Shown here one piece after another: positions 24,676 to 31,963 of a stretch of DNA of 64,000 nt. Every line of letters begins with the position of its first letter. Within the stretch, counting starts at the first letter, position 1. This DNA is from Paenibacillus vietnamensis (GTDB lineage Bacteria; Bacillota; Bacilli; Paenibacillales; Paenibacillaceae): NCBI RefSeq assembly GCF_020169515.1, contig NZ_JAHMHW010000006.1, positions 186,001-250,000 of the forward strand. The letters are read 5' to 3'. The notes beneath the pieces are model-generated. The model made no database searches. It was not told where the DNA came from and saw only the letters and a list, made by a program, of their open reading frames with translations. The position numbers were made by a program, and so were the translations under genes.

Positions 24676-25770
24676 TTGACCGAACAATCATCCCACTACT
24701 TTGCCCGCGGCAACACCGCGCACGGAGCCCATTTCCTGTATAAATCCGCGTTTCAAGGGCTGAATCAGCTGTTCGTTCTTACGGGTCCCCCTGGTACAGG
24801 GAAATCGACGGTTATTCGCAGCTTGGCGGATAACCTGCTGGAAAATGGCCGGCATGTGCAATGCTTCCATTCCCCTCTTCGACCCGAAGAACTCGATGGC
24901 ATCATAGCAACCGATTTGAAGGTAGGGATTGTCGACGGGCGAGTGTGCGGAGAAATTCCGGAGGACCAAGCGGCTGAAATTTCCTTCATCCACTTCGGGG
25001 AGGCCATTGAAGATAAAAAGATATTTCCCGTTAATCTGACAACGATCGAAGACCTTAAAAGCAAGCTGGCTAATGCCTATTCAAAAGCCTATGAAACATT
25101 CTTGACCGCCTTGCGGATTCATGACGAATGGGAAAAATATTATATCGAAAGCATGGATTTCAACAAAGCGGACCGGGTTGCGGAGGATTTGATTCAGCAG
25201 CTATTCAACGGCCATGACAATGATTCCCCTATAACCGGGCGTCACTTGTTTTTCGGAGCTGCAACTCCGAAGGGCGCATTCGATTTTATTCAAAGCTTAA
25301 CCGCTCAGCTGGAGAGACGGATTTTTATCAAAGGAAGACCGGGCTCCGGTAAATCGACACTGCTGAAAAAGCTTGCCGCCGCTGCCGAATCGAAAGGAAT
25401 CGACGTTCAAGTGTATCATTGCGGCTTTGATCCGAACAGCCTTGATATGTTAGTTTTCCCGACTCTCAGCACCGCCATCTTCGACAGCACCGCCCCTCAC
25501 GAGTACTTTCCGAATCGGGACGGGGATGAAATACTAGATATGTACGCGCTCACAATGACCCCCGGTGTCGATGAAGCTTATGCAGTCGAATTAGCCGCTA
25601 TTAAAGAACGGTATTCGGCGAAAATGAAGGAGGCTATCTCCCATTTGGCGTTAGCCGAGGCCATCGACTCTCATATTAAGGCCTTCTATACGGCGGCAAC
25701 AAATTTTTCGGTCATAGAGGACCTCCGGCTGCAATTGCAGTCGAAATTGGATGAACTTCTCGGCACTTAA
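24676..25770 (+). CDS. Tandem P-loop ATPase (PRK06851-like), function unknown
   Basis: The 364-residue protein contains two P-loop domains, each with a Walker A motif: LTGPPGTGKSTV near residue 36 and IKGRPGSGKSTLLKK near residue 225. The N terminus SSHYFARGNTAHGAHFLYKS fits the PRK06851-type family known from Firmicutes. Translation is assigned to TTG at 24676 because AAAGGAG lies 9 bp before it, although an upstream ATG at 24634 is open. The protein has no membrane segments. It converges on the azoreductase gene across a shared terminator. No pathway can be assigned. Confidence 0.75.
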   Translation: MTEQSSHYFARGNTAHGAHFLYKSAFQGLNQLFVLTGPPGTGKSTVIRSLADNLLENGRHVQCFHSPLRPEELDGIIATDLKVGIVDGRVCGEIPEDQAAEISFIHFGEAIEDKKIFPVNLTTIEDLKSKLANAYSKAYETFLTALRIHDEWEKYYIESMDFNKADRVAEDLIQQLFNGHDNDSPITGRHLFFGAATPKGAFDFIQSLTAQLERRIFIKGRPGSGKSTLLKKLAAAAESKGIDVQVYHCGFDPNSLDMLVFPTLSTAIFDSTAPHEYFPNRDGDEILDMYALTMTPGVDEAYAVELAAIKERYSAKMKEAISHLALAEAIDSHIKAFYTAATNFSVIEDLRLQLQSKLDELLGT

Positions 25771-25847
25771 TGCGTGCCGGCAATAATGCGCTGATGAAGG
25801 ATCACCTGCAAGCCGATCTGGAGTTCTGCCTGCATTTGATCCGCTAA
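25770..25847 (+). pseudogene. Possible gene remnant, 25 codons
   Basis: A short frame whose ATG overlaps the ATPase stop reads MRAGNNALMKDHLQADLEFC and ends HLIR. It looks like the C-terminal helix of a regulator such as a GntR/FCD protein, but no ribosome binding site or larger homologous region is present. It could equally be chance. Confidence 0.25.
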
Positions 25848-25856
25848 GTTGGCAGC

Positions 25857-25893
25857 AAAAAGACGCTTCTCCCGTCAGGGAGGAAGCGTCTTT
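25857..25893. terminator. Bidirectional intrinsic terminator
   Basis: AAAGACGCTTC (25859-25869) and GAAGCGTCTTT (25883-25893) with inner TCCC/GGGA pairing lie between the convergent ATPase and azoreductase genes. Confidence 0.88.
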
Positions 25894-25916
25894 GGTATGG
25901 AGGCCGTTTTTCGTTT

Positions 25917-26504
25917 TTAATGGGCTACCTGTCTGAAATACCGATAAACCTTTTCCAGCTTTTTCGTTTGGTTTCCCTTTGGACTTTCCATATTCCCGAA
26001 TTCAAAAAACTTTACATTTTTGATGCCAACGAAACCGAACAAAGCTCTCTTCATCAAAATTTTATGCGCACTGTTCAACCAGAGAAACGGATAGTTAGCC
26101 GGTCCCTTCATCGTAGACACGCAAACGACGGACTTTCCTTTCAAAAGCCCTTCCGGGAAAAGCCCATTCGTATCTCTGTAGGCAAAATTGGACGCAAACA
26201 ATTGATCGATATATCCCAAAAGCATGGCGGGAGGCCTTCCCCACCAGATCGGATAAATAAAAACGATTTTGTCCGCCCAAGTCAGTTGTTGTCTATATTT
26301 TTCAATCCCGGGATCCGTATGCATATCGCGTCTTCGTTTTTGCTCGTTGAACATGAGCAGCGGATTAAAGCCCTCTTCATACAGATCTAACACCTGCACC
26401 TCCTCAATTTTGGCATTTTCGCCGCTTCCTTTTATCACTTTTTGTAAAAACGCATAATTCAGACTGGTATGATTAGGATAGGTATAAACGATGAGCATCT
26501 TCAT
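25917..26504 (-). CDS. NAD(P)H quinone oxidoreductase/azoreductase, flavodoxin-like fold (MdaB/KefF type)
   Basis: The 195-residue flavoprotein has the N-terminal phosphate loop MLIVYTYPNHTSLNYAF, the central FIYPIWWGRPPAMLLGYIDQ motif and a third segment GLLKGKSVVCVSTMKGP of the NAD(P)H dehydrogenase (quinone) family. It would reduce quinones or azo compounds by two electrons. The start at 26504 has AAGGGG at about 7 bp; the longer frame extends into the operator region. It is divergent from a MarR gene, the classic arrangement for MarR/DUF24-controlled quinone-stress reductases. Confidence 0.88.
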   Translation of the reverse strand: MKMLIVYTYPNHTSLNYAFLQKVIKGSGENAKIEEVQVLDLYEEGFNPLLMFNEQKRRRDMHTDPGIEKYRQQLTWADKIVFIYPIWWGRPPAMLLGYIDQLFASNFAYRDTNGLFPEGLLKGKSVVCVSTMKGPANYPFLWLNSAHKILMKRALFGFVGIKNVKFFEFGNMESPKGNQTKKLEKVYRYFRQVAH

Positions 26505-26518
26505 AGCGCACCCCTTAA

Positions 26519-26600
26519 TTATCATTTGATAACTAAATAGTAGCATCATCTTTAAATTGTTGTCAATTGATAATTGTATGATGATAACTTTTTTGTTATC
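26519..26600. promoter_or_regulatory. Three palindromes in the azoreductase/marR divergent promoter
   Basis: TTATCA-TT-TGATAA (26519-26532), CAATT-GAT-AATTG (26564-26576) and GATAAC-TTTTTT-GTTATC (26583-26600) fill the gap between the divergent genes. The first and third share the core TTATC/GATAA, fitting MarR dimers controlling both genes. Confidence 0.65.
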
Positions 26601-26622
26601 TTGACTATACGAGGTGAAAGGG

Positions 26623-27054
26623 ATGGACAAAAAAGCTCTATTTCATAAACTTGTATCATTTACATCATCTGTTCATCGTGTGACAAATGAATTAACGTTG
26701 AACGCCAAGCCGGATTCCGTTACACAAGTTCAGTATAAAATTCTGGAATATATTACGGTAAATCAGCCTGTGACCCCAAGCGATATAAGCGATTGTCAGA
26801 ACATGTCGATGCCGAACACGAGCCGGGAGCTTAAGAAACTAAGCGAATACGGGTTCATTGAAAAAATGAACGACACCGAAGATCGGCGGAAACAATACAT
26901 CCGTCTCTCGAAGGCTGGAGAAATTGTGATGGAAGAGGCCTTTGCCATGATAGAATCCCGTTTTCTAAACCGGGTACAAAAGGCTTCGGAGGAAGATCTG
27001 GAGGACATCGAACGTGCCTTGGATATTTTGCAGACAAAGCTGTTCCATCAATAG
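26623..27054 (+). CDS. MarR-family transcriptional regulator
   Basis: The 143-residue protein shows the MarR winged helix: TPSDISDCQNMSMPNTSREL is the recognition region and MNDTEDRRKQYIRLSKAG is the wing with the conserved DxRxxxxxLT-type pattern. The ATG at 26623 is chosen because GAGGTG lies 6 bp upstream; a GTG at 26614 overlaps that site. Palindromes in the promoter predict autoregulation and repression of the adjacent azoreductase gene. A cysteine is present within the winged-helix region (SDCQN), a possible thiol switch, but this is inference. Confidence 0.9.
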   Translation: MDKKALFHKLVSFTSSVHRVTNELTLNAKPDSVTQVQYKILEYITVNQPVTPSDISDCQNMSMPNTSRELKKLSEYGFIEKMNDTEDRRKQYIRLSKAGEIVMEEAFAMIESRFLNRVQKASEEDLEDIERALDILQTKLFHQ

Positions 27055-27075
27055 GCATCCATTACAGAACAATAG

Positions 27076-27134
27076 CTCCCTCAAGTGAAATCTGATGGTT
27101 AACAACTACTCAACTTTCAAATAAGGGAGTTTTT
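27076..27134 (+). terminator. Imperfect terminator after marR
   Basis: CTCCCT (27076-27081) can pair with AGGGAG (27124-27129), with additional weaker GAAA/TTTC pairing inside, and is followed by TTTTT. Confidence 0.5.
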
Positions 27135-27158
27135 GTATGGAAAAGGGGTTGTGATTGG

Positions 27159-28205
27159 GTGAATCATCGGTTACATAAGAAGCTCGACGGACTGATTCAA
27201 TCATTGGTCGATCATAAGCTCATATTCGGGACGGTTCTGAGAATTGAATCGGGAGACAACCGGTTGTCATGGACCGGATCCGCCGGCGATATGACACCGG
27301 ACAGCCCGTTTTTTATCGCGAGCGCAACCAAGCTTTACATCACCGACTCCATCTTGAAGCTTAGAGAGCTGAAAAAGCTTCAATTGACCGACAAAATAAG
27401 CCGTTACATGGACATTGAGCTTATTTCCGGAATCCATCGCCACCAAGGAACCGACTATTCCTTCGACCTTACGATTGAGCAATTGATGGCCCATACATCG
27501 GGTCTGCCCGACTACTTTCAGCAAAAAAGAGCAAGCGGTAAAAGTCTTGAAGCCGAAATCGTAGCCGGACAAGATCAGGCATGGTCGCTCGACAAAGTCA
27601 TCGAGGACGCCAAGCAAATGAACCCTCATTTTCCGCCTGGCACGAAAGGCAAGGCTCTTTATTCCGATACCAACTACCAGCTGCTTGGGAAGATTGTCGA
27701 GAATATAACGAATACTTCGTTAGAGGATGCTTTCAAGCTATTTATTTATGAGCCATTGGCTTTATCCGAAACTTACCTGTACACGAACAACCACGGCCAA
27801 ACTCCAAAGACTCTTTATTATAAAAGAACCCCTTTGCATATCCCTCAAGCGATGGCCTCCTTCGGTCCGGATGGAGGGATCGTCTCCACCGCCGAGGAAC
27901 TGATGCGGTTTCTGCGGGCTTTTTTCGAAGGCCGATTATTTCCCGGAGAATACGTGAACGAGCTCTACGTTTGGAATAAAATCTTTTTCCCGCTGCAGTA
28001 CGGCATCGGAGTTGCCAAATTCCAGCTTCCGAGGGTTTTCTCGCCGTTCAAGCCGCTTCCCGAGCTGATCGGGCATTCCGGTTTATCTGGAGCTTTTGCG
28101 TACTATTGCCCTGAGAAAGACTTGTATCTTTCAGGCACAGTCAACCAAATTTCCAGGCCGAGCACGTCGTATAAGCTGATGCTTCGGGTATTGAATGTAA
28201 TGTAA
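27159..28205 (+). CDS. Serine hydrolase, beta-lactamase class C/penicillin-binding-like
   Basis: The 348-residue protein contains the SxxK catalytic motif Ser55-Ala-Thr-Lys58 (FIASATKLY), a Tyr motif ALYSDTNY (Tyr168; the usual Asn position is Asp170) and a late GHSGLSG segment in place of KTG. No signal peptide is seen, so it is probably cytosolic, an esterase or peptidase rather than a beta-lactamase. Translation starts at GTG (27159) with AAGGGG upstream; an ATG further 5' is followed by a stop. It is alone between terminator-like sequences and the convergent helicase gene. Confidence 0.85.
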   Translation: MNHRLHKKLDGLIQSLVDHKLIFGTVLRIESGDNRLSWTGSAGDMTPDSPFFIASATKLYITDSILKLRELKKLQLTDKISRYMDIELISGIHRHQGTDYSFDLTIEQLMAHTSGLPDYFQQKRASGKSLEAEIVAGQDQAWSLDKVIEDAKQMNPHFPPGTKGKALYSDTNYQLLGKIVENITNTSLEDAFKLFIYEPLALSETYLYTNNHGQTPKTLYYKRTPLHIPQAMASFGPDGGIVSTAEELMRFLRAFFEGRLFPGEYVNELYVWNKIFFPLQYGIGVAKFQLPRVFSPFKPLPELIGHSGLSGAFAYYCPEKDLYLSGTVNQISRPSTSYKLMLRVLNVM

Positions 28206-28225
28206 AAAAGAACCCTGCAAAACCG

Positions 28226-30658
28226 TTATGACTCGACCTCATACAAATCCGCATCAAGCTCCTGCATATACGGTGTCATTTCTCCTACTGTATAAAGCTT
28301 AAGCCGGTGCATGGCACGAGTACACACCGTATAAAAGAGCTTCCGTTCACTTTCCCGGTTGTAGGTTTCGGAAGAAGCGTCGTAGACCAGCACCGCGTCG
28401 AACTCGACGCCTTTGGCCAGATAGGCGGGAATGACCGCGATCCCCTTCTCGAAGGTGAGCGTCTCCTTTGTAATGAGCCGCAAGTCCTCACCGCCTTTGG
28501 CTGTCAGAGCTTCGCAGGCTTCGCGGCTTTCCGCCGACGTTTTCGTAATGACCGCAATCGAGTCAAAGCCTTCGGCTTTCAGCATCGCAATGTCATCCAG
28601 GATACGCTCGGTCCGCTCTTCCCTGCTGTCCAGCTTCAGTAAACGGGGCTTTCCTCCGCTCCTTTCGAAAGGTACAATTTCCTCTCCACCGGGCAGCAGC
28701 CGCTTCGTAAACTCCACAATTTCCTGAGTGGAGCGGTAACTGCGAACGAGGCGTATCAGATTTGTTTCTTCTTTGCCGTAAAGGCGAACGAGCGGCGAAT
28801 CGTCCTCGTGCAAATTCGTCGCTTGAGCGAATATCGCCTGGCCAAAGTCGCCAAGCACCGTCATGCGGGCACGCGGAAACAAACGTTTGAGGAATGCATA
28901 TTGGAAGGGCGAATAATCCTGGCCTTCATCGACGAATACATGCCGCACCTCGGTGTTCCTGCGCACGCCTTCCACGAGCTCTTTTACATACAGGAACGGG
29001 GTTGCATCCTCATAAAACAGCTCAAGCCGGTCCAGCTTCTCTCTCGTTTGCCTGCAAATTTCCGGCCAGTGCCCGGGCGCTTCGGACCCGCCGGTCATCC
29101 GGCGATAATCGGCCTCATCCCCAAACAACTGACTGTACAGCCCGACCACATCTACGAACTTGAGACGTCTGACGTCCCGCCGCAGCGGCCCGAAATGTTC
29201 CTTCACGATCATCCGGCGAAGAAGCTCTTCTTCCTGGCCGGCAAAGTCGAAGACATTTTCTTCCCCTTTCTTCTGCTTAAAAAACTCGTCATTCGCATCG
29301 ACATACTCCTGGGTAAAATCGAAAACCGCATCTTCCCGCCGGTACTTCTTCAACAGCGTTCTGTAAGCTTCATCAACCTGATCGTTATCGAGGTAATCGA
29401 GCTCGTCTTGAACCCAGTCTGCCTCCCGCTCCTTTCGTTCCAAAGCCGACAGCTCCCCCAGCAGCCATTCACGCAGCAAAGCGACACGATTCTCCAATCG
29501 GATCGAACTGTCGTAGCTGTAAAATTGCAACTTCATCTGCTCCGCTGTAATCAACTCGCGGTCCCTAAACCGGATCCCATAAAATTTCATGCCCTCTTGG
29601 CATAGCCACAAGGCATAGCTTTGAAGCGCCCCAAGGAAAGCTTCCGACGCTTTATATCGAATCCCATGCAGCCGCGCTTCATACGCAATCGTCGGTTGCG
29701 CCGCCAGCACATATTCGATTTGATCGAACGGGTCCTCCAGACGCATCGTGGATTTGAGCCAAAAGACAAGGTATTCCTGGAATGTCGTCTGCTGCATATT
29801 TTCCTCGCCGAGCTCGGGAAGAACCGTGGACACATAACTGTTAAACATCGGATTCGGCGAAAATAAAACGATTTGATCAGCCGTAAGCCTGCCGCGGTAT
29901 TTGTACAGCAAATACGCTGCCCGCTGCAGCGCGGCGGACGTTTTCCCGCTTCCAGCCGCGCCCTGCACGATGAGCATATGACTTTTATCGTCGCGTATGA
30001 TCGCGTTCTGCTCCTTTTGGATCGTCGCCACGATGCTCTTCATTTGCGCATCCGCACCTTTGCCAAGAGCCTGCTGAAGCAGCTCATCGCCGATCGTCAG
30101 GCTGGTGTCGAATACATTTCGCAGCTGCCCGTCGCGAATTTGGTATTGCCGCTTTAACAGCATCGTTCCTTGGACGAGCCCGCCTGGCGTTTTATATGCG
30201 ACCGTTCCCGGGGAATGATCATAGTACATGCTTGCAATGGGCGTTCTCCAGTCATAGACCAGAAAACTCATGCCTTCTTCATCGACAAAGGACGACACAC
30301 CGATGTAAACCGGCTCGATAAAACCGCCGCTCCCCTCCTCTTCAAAATCAATGCGCCCGAAATAGGGTGACGGCAGCAGCCGCTTCATATTGTTCCATTG
30401 CTGCATACGCAAGCGGTGGCTCCGCTCCCGCTCGGACAACAGCGCCTCTTGCTGCTTGATGCTGTAGAAGGTTTCTTCGAAATCCTCTTGCGTGCTGGTA
30501 TTAACCGTAACCTCCTCCCAGAAACGTTTGCGGATGTCCGTCACTTGATTGCGCAGACCGGCCACCTCGGGCTCCAGCTCGGCGAGCCTCGTCTTCAGCT
30601 GCTCTGTCACCTGATCCAGCCTCTCCTGCTCTTGCTTCCAATCGTTTGCGCCGATCAT
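28226..30658 (-). CDS. helD: UvrD/Rep-superfamily helicase, HelD-like
   Basis: The 810-residue protein opens with an N-terminal helical arm (WKQEQERLDQVTEQLKTRLA), then a Walker A QGAAGSGKTSAALQRAAYLL near residue 235, a Walker B HVFVDEGQDYS and C-terminal helicase motifs (GVEFDAVLVYD, FYTVCTRAMHRL). This order matches HelD, an ATPase that recycles stalled RNA polymerase. The start MIGANDWK at 30658 is chosen because transcription seems to begin near 30727 (-10 TATAAT at 30734-30739) and AAAGGAG precedes it, although at 13 nt. A longer reading to 30712 has no ribosome binding site. It is monocistronic. Confidence 0.88.
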   Translation of the reverse strand: MIGANDWKQEQERLDQVTEQLKTRLAELEPEVAGLRNQVTDIRKRFWEEVTVNTSTQEDFEETFYSIKQQEALLSERERSHRLRMQQWNNMKRLLPSPYFGRIDFEEEGSGGFIEPVYIGVSSFVDEEGMSFLVYDWRTPIASMYYDHSPGTVAYKTPGGLVQGTMLLKRQYQIRDGQLRNVFDTSLTIGDELLQQALGKGADAQMKSIVATIQKEQNAIIRDDKSHMLIVQGAAGSGKTSAALQRAAYLLYKYRGRLTADQIVLFSPNPMFNSYVSTVLPELGEENMQQTTFQEYLVFWLKSTMRLEDPFDQIEYVLAAQPTIAYEARLHGIRYKASEAFLGALQSYALWLCQEGMKFYGIRFRDRELITAEQMKLQFYSYDSSIRLENRVALLREWLLGELSALERKEREADWVQDELDYLDNDQVDEAYRTLLKKYRREDAVFDFTQEYVDANDEFFKQKKGEENVFDFAGQEEELLRRMIVKEHFGPLRRDVRRLKFVDVVGLYSQLFGDEADYRRMTGGSEAPGHWPEICRQTREKLDRLELFYEDATPFLYVKELVEGVRRNTEVRHVFVDEGQDYSPFQYAFLKRLFPRARMTVLGDFGQAIFAQATNLHEDDSPLVRLYGKEETNLIRLVRSYRSTQEIVEFTKRLLPGGEEIVPFERSGGKPRLLKLDSREERTERILDDIAMLKAEGFDSIAVITKTSAESREACEALTAKGGEDLRLITKETLTFEKGIAVIPAYLAKGVEFDAVLVYDASSETYNRESERKLFYTVCTRAMHRLKLYTVGEMTPYMQELDADLYEVES

Positions 30659-30839
30659 CGTTTCGAACACGCTCCTTTGGGGTTTTTTTTTGATAAAAAA
30701 CACATTTGACAAAACACCGAATCACATGGTATGATTATAGTGTAGATAAAATGATTTACCTATGTCCATTTTCGAAAGACGGCAAATAGGTTTTCTAAGC
30801 ATATCATATGATCAGTTTGCGTGTAAATCGTTTATATAA

Positions 30840-30870
30840 AAAAAGAAACCGACTTTGTCGGTTTCTTTTT
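30840..30870. terminator. Bidirectional intrinsic terminator
   Basis: AAAAAGAAACCGAC (30840-30853) and GTCGGTTTCTTTTT (30857-30870) form a perfect 14-bp stem with a 3-nt loop. The stretch 30713-30952 otherwise holds only the helD promoter. Confidence 0.88.
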
Positions 30871-30952
30871 GTTTATTGAGGAAATAGCTACCGCTTCGTT
30901 ACTTCGATATTTAGCAGCCTTGTTTTCGTAACCATGCCGCCGCTCATTCCGC

Positions 30953-31408
30953 TCACTCCAATCTGTGCACCAACGCCAATGCTTCTTCATGATCAGGCTC
31001 AAGTTTTAGAAATTCCCTCATGTAATTCCATGCATCTTCTTCTAATTCTAACTCGAAACAACAAATGGCCAGACAATAATATACGGTGGATACGATCTCC
31101 TCTGGGTCCTCATGTATCGATATTTCTAAAAACCGCTTGGACTCCCCGTACATTTCCATCTCATACAGTAACAATCCAGCCTCAAGAGCGATGTCATAAC
31201 GCTGCTCCATTACGTAGTACGACGACCACAAAAGCTGTATACCCCGATGGATATCCTGCTTTTCTTCATCATTGGCATCCATTAGCAGACTGGAGACCCG
31301 CTTCGTGCTCTGAATGAAAAATTCCGCGTCATATCCGCCTAAACGCCAAAAACTTAATATTTGATGAAGCTCCATGCTATCCAGGCTGCGATCTACATAT
31401 TCCTTCAA
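30953..31408 (-). CDS. TPR-like hypothetical protein, possibly 5'-truncated
   Basis: About 150 residues of helical repeats are seen. The last two helices (GESKRFLEISIHEDPEEI, EEDAWNYMREFLKLEPDHEE) fit the tetratricopeptide consensus. The frame is open only to a stop about 27 bp before the TTG at 31408, and neither that TTG nor the internal ATG (DSMELHQ) has a convincing ribosome binding site. An intrinsic-terminator-like hairpin lies about 40 bp upstream, leaving little room for a promoter. It is either a truncated gene or read from an unusual start. Confidence 0.5.
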   Translation of the reverse strand: MKEYVDRSLDSMELHQILSFWRLGGYDAEFFIQSTKRVSSLLMDANDEEKQDIHRGIQLLWSSYYVMEQRYDIALEAGLLLYEMEMYGESKRFLEISIHEDPEEIVSTVYYCLAICCFELELEEDAWNYMREFLKLEPDHEEALALVHRLE

Positions 31409-31447
31409 GCTGAAAAATTCGTCCGGACTGCTCTCTTAAAGATATAA

Positions 31448-31467
31448 GAGCCTCCGTTAGGAGGCTC
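31448..31467 (-). terminator. Terminator-like hairpin after the GIY-YIG gene
   Basis: GAGCCTCC-GTTA-GGAGGCTC is followed on the minus strand by TTATATCTTT. It would end the GIY-YIG transcript. Confidence 0.6.
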
Positions 31468-31495
31468 GCATTTGTTTTTCGTTATCGGTTTAACC

Positions 31496-31852
31496 TTACT
31501 TGTATAACACCTTATCCACATTGTATTTGGCCTTGAGCTCATTAATAATGAATGTTTCATAAATTTCTCTATCGACGGGATCCTCGACTATACAGACCTC
31601 GATTTTTGTGACTTCATCCCTGTAATTTTTCATGACGGATACCGTGTCTTCAAAATGTTTTTTGATTCGGGGTCTTAGTTTTCGTGCCTTGCCAACGAAC
31701 AGGAGTTCATCCCGATCATTGTAAAACATAAAGATCCCCCCTTTTTCTCTCGAAATCAGGTGAAAATCCGTAAACCCGTAAATATGGCTTAACTCCGGCT
31801 GTTTCTGTTTGTGTATGATCACATCCGGTGTTGGAATCGTTATTTGTATCAT
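31496..31852 (-). CDS. Small GIY-YIG domain protein
   Basis: The 118-residue protein has a GIY-YIG nuclease core: the first strand is GIFMFYNDRDELLFVGK (a divergent form of GIY-YIG), followed by the Arg-containing helix KLRPRIKKHF and the final NELKAKYN with the conserved Glu/Asn. The N-terminal ~40 residues are an extra segment. UvrC-like incision or a DNA-structure role is typical of the fold; no other nuclease domain is attached. The second Met (31852) is chosen with GGGGAG 9 bp upstream. The stand-alone form occurs in Bacilli; function is unknown. Confidence 0.7.
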   Translation of the reverse strand: MIQITIPTPDVIIHKQKQPELSHIYGFTDFHLISREKGGIFMFYNDRDELLFVGKARKLRPRIKKHFEDTVSVMKNYRDEVTKIEVCIVEDPVDREIYETFIINELKAKYNVDKVLYK

Positions 31853-31963
31853 ATCCATTCACTCCCCTTTACCTATCTATTCCCAATTCGAGAATATCCT
31901 ATTATTATAACAGCCTAAGTCCCTAAAGTCCTGTTTGACCTAATCCGTATACTCAGGTTCCGA

